This document shows positions 47,485-58,535 of a DNA stretch of 64,000 nt, piece by piece. Source of the stretch: Cadophora sp. MPI-SDFR-AT-0126. Its lineage: Eukaryota > Ascomycota > Leotiomycetes > Helotiales > Ploettnerulaceae. The notes under the pieces were generated by a model. That model was not told where the DNA came from and did not search any database. It worked only from the letters and a program-made list of their open reading frames with translations. Each line of letters begins with the position of its first letter. Positions within the stretch are counted from its first letter, which is position 1. Position numbers and translations under genes: made by a program. Where the stretch lies: positions 620,001 through 684,000 of the forward strand of contig JAGMVK010000024.1 of the NCBI GenBank assembly GCA_020747065.1, written 5' to 3'.

Positions 47485-47489
47485 GTCTT
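47485..47489. repeat. Target-site duplication (right), GTCTT
   Basis: Copy of 39876-39880. Confidence 0.85.
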
Positions 47490-48486
47490 AGTGTCCTTTT
47501 TTGGATTTAATACTACTTACTATAGTAAAAGTAATCCGTTGTTAATCTATAGATAGTAGTACTTGTAGATCATGTATAATATAGAACTCATATTTCTTTA
47601 TTTATATGTACTTTCTGCTATTATATTTATTAATTTCGGTAAGGATTAGTTGTAGATATATTTGCTTTAAGAATTAAGTTAGGTTGTTTTTGGCGTTTTA
47701 CTCTATAGGTATTTGGTCTAGTATTCCGCTATTAGCTGGGTTTTTTGTACAAAAAGTGATATGTATTAATACTGGGATATACTGATAAGTATCATTGCTG
47801 GTTGTGGAGTCGCTGTTCTGCTTCTTGATGTCTTCAATTGCTTGAGTGGCTTTGACGAATCTCCTTTATGAGCTACCCCTCCTTTCTTCATCGTCCTCCC
47901 AGGGAATCGCCTTGGCTCTTGTTTGTCATCATGAAGTTGTCGGCGAAGCCCTGCGCCGAATATCTGGGCGCAAATCTCTCAAAGGCTTCACTAAATTAAT
48001 CGAACCAGTCAACAGCCTTCGGCTGCTTTTCGAGGCAGTGCTAGTTAAGCGAGAGTCTGTTTCTCACGATGAACACGCTCAGTCAGTAAGTACGGTAGTT
48101 AGAGCTGACTCGCTGCTCACTAGAAGGCAGTAACATGAACGTAAGTCCGACGTGGATTTTGTTCACAACCCTCGCATTAAAGAGCGGACCTAAAAACCTT
48201 ACTTGGAAGGTGCAGTGATGATGATGCGTTCCGGGCCGCTCCCTAATACCGAGAGCGATGGTGGTCGGGCTAACTGGGCTCCGTATAGAGCATTTTGGAG
48301 ACTGCTGTCCGCTTATACCTTGCTTGGTTGTCCGAGACCACATTGTCGGATTACTTATGAACATGTCTTCGTGGACTTATAAGTACCTCTGAAACATCCG
48401 ACAGAAGAGAGAATTCCATCGACCAGAAACGGCACCATCAACAGCCCCCTTCCAAAACAGTCCGCTTCAAACAACAGAAATTTAAA
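47490..48486. other. Transposon flank and promoter of the hydrolase gene
   Basis: AT-rich up to about 47750, then normal composition. A 95-codon + frame at 47846 has no recognisable features. The 3' part presumably holds the alpha/beta hydrolase promoter. Confidence 0.4.
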
Positions 48487-49515
48487 ATGAAAATCGCCAA
48501 CACCCTCTTTGCTGCCGTCGCGGCTTCTACTATAACCACGGGCAGGTAAATATCAACCAGAAGTTCCCCAAGCTTGTTAGATCATCTTCCTAACTGACGC
48601 CTTCCTAGGCTTGAGACTCGCGAAATTATAGGTTCGGCTGGATCTTCCTCCCTCACCGATCCCCCGCCGCCGCTTGCCCAATACGTCAAGACCAAATATG
48701 CCGACGTGAACGGTATCAAGCTGGCCTACCGACAGTTTGGCAAGCGCGGCGGCAACCCAATCATCTACTTCAACCACTTTCGGGCCGCTATGGACGTCAC
48801 TGATCCTCTGCTGTTCAACTACATCGCCCAGTTCCGTGAAGTGATTCTGTTCGACAATTCCGGCGTTGGCCATAGCGAAGGCAACGTCTCGACCACCGCC
48901 GAGAACATGGGTGACAACGGCGTTGGCTTGCTCAAAGCCCTCGGCATCAAGAAGGCCGTTATTTTAGGCTTCTCTTTAGGCGGCAATGTTGCTCAGTATG
49001 TGTCCTGGCAGTACCCCGACCTCGTCGAGAAGGCTGTCTTCTCGGGTACGCAGTCTGGTCCCGGCCCCGGTGTTACGAGAGGCGACCCAAAGATCAGAGA
49101 GGTCGCTTCCACCCCCGGTGAGCCTAACGAAGAGCAAATGGCGTTATTGTTCTTCTCGACGACAGAGACCAGCCTAGCCGCAGCTAAGGACTGGTTCAAA
49201 CGGAGAACCGATCGCCGCGTCAAGGGCGAAACTCTCAGCGGGTCTGTCTTGGGGCCTGGCGCCACGGCTCAACTGATGGCCCTCTCCGCCTTCACGAGCA
49301 ACCCGGACAACTTTGCGCGCCTGCAGGATATTAAGGCCCCCGTCTTAGTAACCAACGGAGAGAACGACATCATGTCGCCTACAGTTAACAGCTTCATCTT
49401 GCAACAGCAGTTGCCCTACGCATATCTGCACTTATACCCGGATTCGGGTCATGGCCACCTCTTCCAGTTCCCTAAATCCTACGCCCAGGCTTTGAAGGAG
49501 TTTCTCGATGGGTGA
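48487..49515 (+). CDS. Secreted alpha/beta hydrolase
   Basis: Exon 1 48487-48545, intron 48546-48608 (GTAAAT...CTAAC...CCTAG), exon 2 48609-49515; 321 residues. A signal peptide is likely (MKIANTLFAAVAASTITTG), predicting secretion. The fold shows the oxyanion-loop region IIYFNHF (71-77), the nucleophile elbow GFSLGGN with Ser142, the acid in GENDIMSP (Asp273) and the catalytic His in DSGHGHLFQ (His301). The catalytic triad is therefore complete. Closest in style to bacterial-type single-domain hydrolases (2-hydroxymuconate-semialdehyde-hydrolase/haloperoxidase-like). The substrate is unknown. Codons are notably GC-ending compared with the AT-rich block just upstream, suggesting a functional gene. 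Confidence 0.9.
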
Positions 49516-51533
49516 GTCGACATAGGGAAAGCTACAGCGATCCGAGCTTTCGGATGGATTCGTCTTGAAGAGACACGAGCCTGCATATATCATCGCCTAT
49601 TCAACCCCACATTTCAATTCTCTTTACACGGACAACGCTTTTTAGCAACGACGTGGTTTACATGTACTTTTTAGTTTAACCTTAATTTAACCTTTTTGAC
49701 TCTTGCCTGATGAAACCTGAAGACCACGGATTGCGCGACGTACTGAGTTATATTCTGTCATGTTCCTCGTTATCAGCTACTAACTTCCGTGAAGGTAGTA
49801 ACGTTCGGTTGCAGAGACAAATGTATCAGGATCAACGACTTTCAAAGTAAGGTGTGTTACTAACTATAGAGAATATTAACTACTATCCCGCCCTCCGTTG
49901 GAGTGGCCCGATGCAGCATATACCTCGTATCTTCAGAATATAAATGCATGCACGGATTAGAATTCCAGATAAGTTTAATCATCATATACGAAGTGTACTT
50001 CTCCTATCTGTCTCCAATCCTCTCGAATCGTGCACGATTGATAGTTTCAAGCACCGCAGCAGTGCTTAATAATCTTGTTTGAGGCGTATAAACTTTGAAA
50101 CCAGATTAGCTTGCGTTTATGGGGTACAACTGTTTCGGCCGAGGATCCTTAATTTACGGCGATTCAGCGATTAGTGACAGTGAACATTCATGTTCTTAGC
50201 ACGCTAAGTAGTGTCTAATGATTAGTTATTCAAGCGTAATATAATCGAAGAGTCGAATGCAAGATTGAGTGCGCACTTTACGAAAGGTTTCTAGCGAAGA
50301 GATTACAAAGTCGTACGTACAAATCCGAACACCCGCATCAAGCCAATTCTTTAAACCCCGCAGCAAGGACAGACATGCCATGGCAGCCGTTGTGGAGAAG
50401 TCCAAGCCACTTTCAGGTTACCGAAAATGTATGAGTAATCTTGTCTGTCGTACTTTGCTTAAAAACTCAGATCGATCGCATTGCATATGAATTGACGTCA
50501 ATTGCAAATCGATAAATAAGTGGTTAACCAGACAATCTACTTAAGACATATGTAGTTTAATTTTCCAAAGCTTCTTTAGCCCAAGTGTTGTAAATAAGGA
50601 GTGCCACCGGTGGCGCACTCCTATATCCCTGTTGAGCATAAAGCGTCTCTATTGCATGGAATGCGTCTCCCTACCGACCCCGGCGGGCGCTTACGGCCGT
50701 AACGGTGAGCGGACATTCTATATATGCGAATCGTGCTGGTCAAGTGGGCTTTAACCCCGCCCAAAGCAAAGGGATTCATTCGCGCATTCGGAGGGCCACG
50801 GCCAAGATCGACGCGTGCCGCCCGCACTAAGTTTGCCGAAATGACGCTTGAGGACGAGAATGCATGCAAAGCTTGAATGCCTGTTGTTGGGAAGCAATCG
50901 AGCATAACAAGATCTTTTATGAATTTTATTATATTTATTAATAACTTTATAGATTATTATAAAACAGTTATGAAAATCTATTTATAAATTTTAATAATAA
51001 TAATAATTCAATGGAATATAATACTTGTTAAACTACGATACGCAACAAAACTTCAATATCCGGGGTAAAATCCGGGGTAAAACCTTAAAACTTGAATTTT
51101 TCTAAGTAAACTTTTAATAAAAACGCATTCCTTAAGGCTTTAATAAGACATATTATAAGTATATTCTATTAATATTGATTTATTAATTATCTTATATATG
51201 ATTTTTTAAGGTGGGGGATTTCAGATTTCAGGTTTCAGATTTTCCAACTAGCGTTCTGTCGTCAACCCCCCCCCCTTATGGGCCACGGTAGGATCAGTAA
51301 GATTGGCCGAGATGGTGTGTGGATCTATGCCCGAGGCTTGATATCATCATAGCTGCCGAAGGTTCAGATCGTTAAATACTGCTGCGTATCTTGCCAAGCT
51401 GGAATTTTGGTGCCACACAAGTACGTGAACGAATAATTTAACTTCTCGTCTGAACTCTGGTGATTTTCATACACAGCACATAACCAGAATAGAGTGTCGA
51501 GACTCAAAACACTTCTGCCGCTAGTGTTCCATC
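49516..51533. other. Intergenic region with AT-rich tracts, a palindrome and a poly-C run
   Basis: No gene is supported. Holds a 12-bp perfect palindrome at 50603-50614, an AT-rich stretch at about 50910-51200 with a duplicated ATCCGGGGTAAA word near 51060-51084, repeated TTTCAG words near 51222-51240 and a C homopolymer near 51267. A GC-rich patch at 50640-50880 contrasts with its surroundings. Confidence 0.5.
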
Positions 51534-53469
51534 ATGGGCATCTTTTCCCAAATCCAACCGCAGCACGCTGCCGCGCTCCTGGTCGTGCTGGGGCCTGTCT
51601 ATGTGTGTTAAGCCTTTCCTTTCCATTCCGTCTGATAGGTCGTTAAAGGCTAATTGCGATATTCTTAGATTTCTATTGCTTGCGTCTACCGCTTGTTTTT
51701 CCACCCATTGTCCAAGTACCCCGGGCCACTGCTCGCAAAAGTCACGGACTTGTACTCCGTATACCACAACTACATCGGCGACATTCATATTGACGCTTTA
51801 AGATGTCATGAGCAATATGGTAAGAAAAATGCGAGAGCCCTCCGATGCCACTGCTAAGTCATATTTCCGGCCAGGTACCTTTGTCCGGTACGGTCCCAAC
51901 AAACTCATCAACAACTCTGCTACTGGGTATAGTGGTAGGAATGCCTGTGCACCCTGATTAAGCAGAAACGGATGAAGCTAACATAAAATTCGAAGACATC
52001 TACTCTTATGGCAAGAACATAGGGAAGGGCCAGGAATATGACACTTTGGCACAAGCCCCCATATCACACAGAAGTATCCTCAGCTCAACGGATAAAAAAG
52101 AACATGGCCGGAAACGCAGGGTGATTGGCCAAGGATTTAACGAGACTGCTTTACAAGGCTACGAAAGCATCATTCAGTCGAAGATTCTCCTATTTTGTGA
52201 AAAGCTACTGGATGATGGGAGTAGCGGTGCCTCGGGAGGATCTCAAGAATGGTCTTCTCCTCGGAACATGGCGGAGTGGTGTGAGTGTCTATCCCAAACG
52301 ATATTCGGGAGGGTATCACGATGTCTGACTACTAGTGTTCAAACAGGCAACTACCTTTCCTTTGACATCATGGCAAATGTGGTGTTTAGCCATCCTTTGG
52401 ATCTACTGTCCCGACCGGATAACCGATACATCGTTCATGCAATCGACGATATGATGTACCGTGTCGGAGTGCTATCACAGATACCGCAACTGCTGAAGTG
52501 GAGGGCGTCTAAGTGGATTATTGCAAGAGGAAAATCGTCAGGTAACAGATTTGTCGAAAAGGCCACACAAATCGCTATGGCAAGACTGCAAGGGGTTGCT
52601 CTGGAGGGTCATCGAGATGCCTTCCAGAACTTGATCGATGCAAAGGATTCCGAGACTGGTGAAGGCCTTCCGATCCCCGAGCTACTTGCTGAAACAGTTG
52701 CTTTGATAGTCGCTGGTACGTAGATTTCTGTCAACCGGATATTAAGATTTTTACCAAGAAGCTAACGCGAATATGGTTGGTTTCATCAGGGTCTGATACC
52801 ACAGCATCTGCTTTTGCAGCAACATTTTTCTACCTCTCCCGAAACCCAGAAGCTCTCATCAAGCTCAATGAAGAAGTGCGCAGCACCTTCCAGGACGCTA
52901 GTGACATTCATTCCGGCCCTAAGCTCAGATCTTGCACTTATCTTCGCGCCTGCGTCGACGAAGCCATGAGGTTGAACCCGCCTGTCTCTTCACCCCTGTG
53001 GCGCGAGGTCCTAGTCGGCGGAGCTGAGGTCGATGGAGAATTCATCGGCCAAGGAGTCACTGTCGGGACCGGAATGTACGCCCTCCAACACAATCCAGAG
53101 TATTTCCCACGGCCCTTCAGATACCTCCCCGAACGCTGGATCGAGAGCGAGCATAACCCAGCGGAGAAGATCGAAGAAGCTAAGAAGGCATTCTCCCCGT
53201 TTTCAATCGGTTCTCGCATGTGTGCAGCTGAGAAGATGGCTCGTCTGGAGCTCGTTCTGACAGTCGCACATGTTGTCTGGGCTATGGATCTCAAGATCGC
53301 GGATGGGCCGATTGGACGCGTTGGCCAGGGTGGACTGACAATGGGACCAGGGAGAGAGAGGGAGGACGAGTTCCAAGTGATAGGCCACTTTGTGACCGTA
53401 GGGAAAGATGGGCCTGTCCTTCAGTTCAGGAAACGCGGGCAGAGTGCCTGGGATGCTTCAAAGCACTAA
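51534..53469 (+). CDS. Cytochrome P450 monooxygenase (microsomal type)
   Basis: Six exons: 51534-51602, 51669-51819, 51875-51934, 51996-52280, 52347-52715 and 52790-53469. All introns are 55-74 bp with GT-AG ends and consistent phases; product 537 residues. An N-terminal membrane anchor (HAAALLVVLGPVY) precedes FFHPLSKYPGPLL. Also present are the I-helix AGSDTT (about 311-316), ExxR as EAMR (369-372), the PERW motif and the haem loop FSIGSRMCAA with Cys456. The usual Gly two residues after Cys is Ala here, tolerated in some P450s. Acts with NADPH-P450 reductase at the ER. The N-terminal half resembles fungal benzoate-hydroxylase/pisatin-demethylase-like P450s, but the subfamily is undetermined. 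Confidence 0.9.
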
Positions 53470-53658
53470 AATATTCCGCCAAATTATGCAAAGCACAAGT
53501 TACAATTCTTTTGCTTCTTTTCAATGGGATTTCCTATCAGCTAGGCTTCTTATCAACTGGAGAATTATGAGAATGGCAAACACTGGCTTTCCAAAGGTAG
53601 CTAAGAGCTTGGTCGTTCTGTCAGGGCAGTTTACTCTTATGTATATATCCTAGCTGTG

Positions 53659-53993
53659 TATCTAAACTAACTATTCTCTTCCTTTATGGATTTCCATGCA
53701 CACCCTTGGATTGGCATCACCAAATTGAGTCTTTTTCAGCTAAAGTCTATGGCTCCATCGCCCCTGATCTTCTCGGTTTCGGTGGCTCTTCAAAGCCAGA
53801 CTCCTCAAAGGATAAGACTTGCCTCGGACATTATCGCTATCTTGGATTACGAGACATTAGGGAAGGTTCACTCAGTGGGTCACGATACGGGATCTCTCTT
53901 CCAAAGTATCCGTGGCGCTGCGATCAGGATTGGGATTTTCTACAGGCTTCGCTTCAGCGACCCAGCGGCCTTTCAGCGGCTCCCAAGACATAA
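53659..53993 (+). pseudogene. Relic of an epoxide hydrolase/haloalkane-dehalogenase-like alpha/beta hydrolase
   Basis: Reads TILFLYGFP, where the family has HGFP (a CAT-to-TAT type change), then DWHHQIESFSAKVYG and IAPDLLGFGGSSKPD. After a frame change near 53820 it continues IIAILDYETLGKV and the Asp-nucleophile elbow VGHDTGS. No start, cap domain or C-terminal His are found. It lies just downstream of the P450 on the same strand. Confidence 0.65.
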
Positions 53994-54403
53994 TGTGGAT
54001 GCGGCAAATAGCATAATTAACTTGGATATGAAGCTTTGTGATACTGGAAATTCTTCGCAAAAAAAGAGGATCGAGATTGGGGATGTATACAGGAAAGATG
54101 ACTTTTATTTAAGTTTATAATGAAATGATGAAGAGGCAACTGAACAGGTAATAGAACAAGGCGGTTATGGAGGAGGACGTCGAGCCTGCTATCGAGCACC
54201 AACTCACAGAACGGACACAATTACAGCAGATTCTTTGCGATTTTTTAGAGACTTAAGTTCCCGAGGCATCGTTTCTCTTGGAAGTTTGTTCAATGCTGAC
54301 TTCACACTCAGTACTGGGATCAATTTCCGCGACAGCATATTTAGCAAAGAAGTTAGAACAGGACAGTAGATGTCAAGCTCAAAGGTAAAACGGACTAGCG
54401 TAC
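53994..54403. other. Spacer between two hydrolase remnants
   Basis: Neither hydrolase continues here. Short frames only; the truncated epoxide hydrolase should have extended into this region. Confidence 0.4.
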
Positions 54404-55024
54404 CGTATTGATCGTATCCAAGTGCAAGCATGACTTTATTACACGCCTCGGCGTACTGGCATATTCCGAATCCTTTCTTCGGGGGTTAGCAGGAGCAGTA
54501 GAGTTAACTTGAAGGCAATAACCTACTTTGCTGACACGGGAGGAGAAGCCAAAATTTGGCAGGGATGGAGCAACGACATGGAAAGCTGGTTCGTCTTTGC
54601 TTCCCTGGAGGAGAGGTAAGAGCTTCGTAACTTCGATAAAACTTCCCGGCCCTGAACATTATCGGTACAACGGATTAAGCAGTGCGTCTCTCTTACATCC
54701 ATGAATGAACAGCAGAGGAATGGCATTAGCCACATCACTTTTTTGATGCACAAAATGTACATTCAGTTCTCCAAATCCGTCGACTGTGATGTTCGTGGTG
54801 AACTGGGGGAGCTCGTTTAACTTCGCCTCTTGCGTCCGCCAATCGAACCCGTCTTTCCAATATTTGGCCAGCCTCGTGACATCTGATAGTGGAGCTCCAT
54901 ATGCCGAATCCGCCTGGTCTAATTCAGGAGGAAAATCTGTGAGGCCGAGCTTTTGATGGAGCCTGTGAAGTTTGCTCTCCTCAATGCCCACAGTGAAAGG
55001 GGTAACTGGAGACACTGGAGACAT
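54404..55024 (-). pseudogene. Microsomal-type epoxide hydrolase, 3' truncated
   Basis: Exons 55024-54697, 54651-54527 and 54476-54404 join in phase across introns of 45 bp (54696-54652) and 50 bp (54526-54477). The start is MSPVSPVTPFTVGIEESKL. The EHN domain (PPELDQADSAYGAPLSDV; YWKDGFDWRTQEAKLNELPQ) leads into the hydrolase core, where splicing creates LLFIHGWPGSFIEV, then [14 protein letters not shown] and [17 protein letters not shown]. At the next donor (GTACGC at 54403) the gene stops making sense: the exon carrying the Asp nucleophile (GGDWG in the family) and everything downstream is missing. The surviving portion has no stops, so truncation by deletion or rearrangement is the main lesion. 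Confidence 0.8.
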
Positions 55025-55547
55025 CTTGGCGAGTGATCTTCGTGATGAATGAATTAAAAACGGCACAAAGCACAGGTATTTGAATGCTCAATAACATTCA
55101 TTCAATCACATGCATGGCTCTGACCAGCCCGGCTAGTTCAGGGATCCAGGTAGGTAGTTGTAGCCCTCGTCCTGGCCGAGGTCGACGCGTTGTCTTTCCC
55201 CGCAATCGACATCGGGGTGCGGGGCAACAGCAAATTCCATATCGGTGGCACAGCCCTACGAACCTCCGTGTCTCAGCTGTACTCAGTGTACTCCTGTAAC
55301 TGTCGCCGTTCGTCTTTTCCTACAATCGACAATCGGGCTACGGGCTAATAGTTGATTCTGTGTCGGTGGTCCAGGCCTGAGAACTTCCGTGCCTCGGCCC
55401 GCATTTAACAGCACGTCAGATAGGGCGGGGAGAGGGGATCTGCATTAGCGGCGGCCAGGGTATTGTATTTATGTATGAGTGAGTCTTCATTGAGCCATGA
55501 CAACAGATCGATGGACTCTCACGGTCACCAACTAAGAATCCTTCACC
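55025..55547. repeat. Intergenic region with two imperfect direct repeats
   Basis: About 85-bp imperfect direct copies at 55190-55275 and 55311-55397, sharing CAATCGAC, ATTC...TCGGTGG and AACTTCCGTG/AACCTCCGTG words. It lies between divergent promoters of the epoxide hydrolase and the CYP52-like gene, so it may be regulatory or an old repeat. Confidence 0.55.
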
Positions 55548-57276
55548 ATGGCGGGCACTTATCAACTCCTTTTCTTAGCTTTTGCTACCCTCTACCTAGG
55601 GATCCGTCTTGTACACTCCTACAACCGTCGCCGTTTAGCTTCAACTCTATCGTGTAAACCGGTACGAGATGCCCCGTCTGGGCCGTTTGGACTCGTTGCT
55701 TTCTATCATATGACACAAGCTGTCAAGTCAAAGTCTTGGTTGCCCTGGTTCGAATCAGAATTCCGCAAGAATGGCACCACCTTCGGGCGACCACTCATGG
55801 GTCGTAACCTAATCATGACTTGCGAACCGCAGAACATTAAAGCTCTTCTTGCAACACAGTTTGCAGACTTTGGACTAGGAACTAGGTACCAGCATTTACT
55901 CCCGCTGCTTGGAGATGGCATCTTTACACTAGACGGCAATGGCTGGTCCCACTCGCGCGCACTCCTGCGCCCACAGTTCAGCAGAGAGCAGGCAAGGTCT
56001 TCTCAGCCGAGTTACTTGCAGCTACTGACTTTATTAACCAGGTTGCAGATATACAGCAACTGGATGTACATATGGGTCATTTTATGTCCCACATCCCAAG
56101 TGATGGCAGCTCCTTTGATATCCAAGAACTGTTCTTTCGCCTGACTCTAGATTCATCGACAGACTTCCTCTTCGGCGAATCGGTGAACTCCCTTGTGTCG
56201 ACTATTGACACGCAGTCCGGTGTGCCAGTCAAGGGGCGGCAGGGCTTTGAGGCCGCATTCAATCTATCTCAAGACTACTTGGCAGCACGATCACGAGCTC
56301 AAGGACTCTACTGGTTGATAAATTCGAAGGAATTTCGCGAAGCAAATCGTATTTGCCACCAGCTTGTGGATTACTATGTGAAAACGGCCCTCGAGCCGAC
56401 CGCAGACAGGGATATCAAGTCTCCACAAGACCGAGAACGCTACATTTTCCTCGAAGCACTCGCCAAAGATACGAGAGATCCCAAATTACTGCGAGACCAA
56501 CTGCTCAATATCCTCCTGGCGGGACGTGATACGACGGCAAGTTTATTGAGCTCGGTGTTCTATGAATTAGCCCGAAATCCAAAAGTATGGGCGATACTTA
56601 GGAATGAGATTGTGGAAAGATTTGGTACTGCCAAAAAGCCGAAGGCCGAGATCTCCTTCACGGCTCTAAAGGACATTCCATATCTTCGATATGTTCTTGA
56701 CGAAGGTATGCATAACTGTTCCCAATACTCATCATATGCACTTAGCCCTGCCGTGTTGCTAATCTTCAACTGGCAGCCTTGCGTATGTACCCACCTGTTC
56801 CGCTCAATGTCCGAACAGCCCTGAAAGACACAACCCTACCCGTCGGCGGTGGTGCGAATGGACTATCCCCCATCTTTATCACCAAGGGAACGTCTGTCAT
56901 CTATTCTGTCTGGGCCATGCATCGACGCCCAGACCTCTGGGGTCAGGATGCGGCGAAGTTCCGGCCGGAAAGGTGGGAAGGGGGGAACTTAAGAGGCTGG
57001 CAGTACCTGCCGTTCAATGGAGGTCCAAGGATCTGCTTAGGGCGTGAGTATCCTGTCCCTTCAGCAATAATCTAACATTCAGAGAGAGAAGCTAATGTGG
57101 ATGTAGAGCAATACGCTCTTACCGAAGCCGGCTTCGTTGTTGTAAAGCTACTACAAAGCTTCGAGGCAATTGAGAGTGCGATCGCAACGACCAGGGACCC
57201 ACTGATCAATTCAAACTTAACAATGTCTCACGAGAATGGTGTACACATCAGGCTGTTCCCCTCGGCGGCGAAGTGA
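55548..57276 (+). CDS. CYP52-like cytochrome P450 (alkane/fatty-acid hydroxylase type)
   Basis: Exons 55548-55991, 56042-56705, 56777-57043 and 57107-57276; 514 residues, the usual CYP52 length. Intron 1 (55992-56041) has a GC donor (CAG|GCAAGG) and AG acceptor; without it the frame leaves the family. The others are GT-AG. Features: N-terminal anchor ([13 protein letters not shown]), [17 protein letters not shown] typical of CYP52/CYP63-type proteins, AGRDTT (308-313), EALR (369-372, formed across intron 2), FRPERW and haem loop [10 protein letters not shown] with Cys456, followed by QQYALTEA. Such enzymes omega-hydroxylate alkanes or fatty acids at the ER. Intact as read. Confidence 0.9.
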
Positions 57277-58535
57277 TAGTTTTATCTTAGGTATATAGGG
57301 AACTGCTTGGCCTAGTGATTCAGATCATGAATCAAGTCTGTCCTTTACCTATGTGGTACGATTTGGAGAGAACTCTTCTCGGTTGTTTATCAAATATCCA
57401 AAGTGGTGTGTTGGCTGTCATTTCAATACAAATATTAGGTAGCTAGGAATATGATGCAAACGACTTCTTTCACACCCTGTCTCTGACGCTTCGTGTTGTG
57501 CCGCATGAGATCTCTACAATATGCAACTATGCAATGTAATCTGCAGGATAAAGAAATCGCCAAGGGGGCGGGGGTAGTCACGGTATTACTTTGTTGCCAG
57601 CCGATTGCATATCTTTGGAATCCCCCGAGATGCCAGAAGCGCCTCACCACAGGGCACATGCGCTGAATAATTATTGCTGGAGGAACATTAATTCTTGGCC
57701 GTCTCGCTAAAGCAGCCTCTCACCACAGGAGGACATCGTCAACATGACGGGGCATATGGTAAAGTACGCAAAATTAACTAATACCGCGGCACTTAAGCGT
57801 CTATCGAGGTCGGGCATTTCATTTGTATCCAAAGTCCTCGTTGGCTGAATGAACTCAGTCGTTTGAAATATCATGGGCCACTGTAGCAGCATTGTCCTAT
57901 ATTGCATGTATTTCAGAGCCCCAGCTGTACAAAAACTTACTGATATTCGTTTCGTCGCGTTCGCCCCTCTGGGTATCGTCCGTTATAGTCGGATCTATAG
58001 TTTGTCGTGGTATAGGTGGCATTTTAGGATCCTCTCTAAGGAATCCGGATTTTTAAAAGTGGAAAATTTAGCATGCGACGAACCTATACACAAGCATATT
58101 ATTAACCCGATATCTTAAGAAGAATCCATTATATGAAGACTTCTTATTTGTTAGCACAACGTTTAATAGTTTCAAAGCCCCGGGCCCAGATAGACCCCAC
58201 TTATACCTGGTACATGAGCCTATGACTCAGCACTGAAAGGGACCAAAGTCGGTATTAACACATCATACACACTAGAATTAGCTACCGATTGCCAGCCTAG
58301 TACTTACACCGTGAATTAAGAGACCAGGATGAACGGGAAAAGGATTCACAACCATCTAAGCTAAAAGAGCAAGTTTTAAGAAACCAAGCAAAAATTCAGA
58401 TTATAAAATTACCACTTTTTCAGATCACCTCTAAACCCACCACCTGTGTGCCACGCGCCCAGGAATTTCTACTGAACGAGAAAGCTTGCTATCTAATTGC
58501 AAAAAAAAACTTCTACGGGAAGAAGTACCTGGTAT
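57277..58535. other. Intergenic region, no supported gene
   Basis: Lies between the 3' ends of two convergent genes. Short unsupported frames only. Confidence 0.5.

Noticed and set aside
39041..47489. Possible CRISPR-like or centromeric array in the AT-rich block
   Set aside because: No regularly spaced repeats; structure is explained by one LTR element plus RIP-mutated sequence.
47846..48133. 95-codon plus frame upstream of the alpha/beta hydrolase
   Set aside because: No motif, and codon use differs from the neighbouring functional gene.
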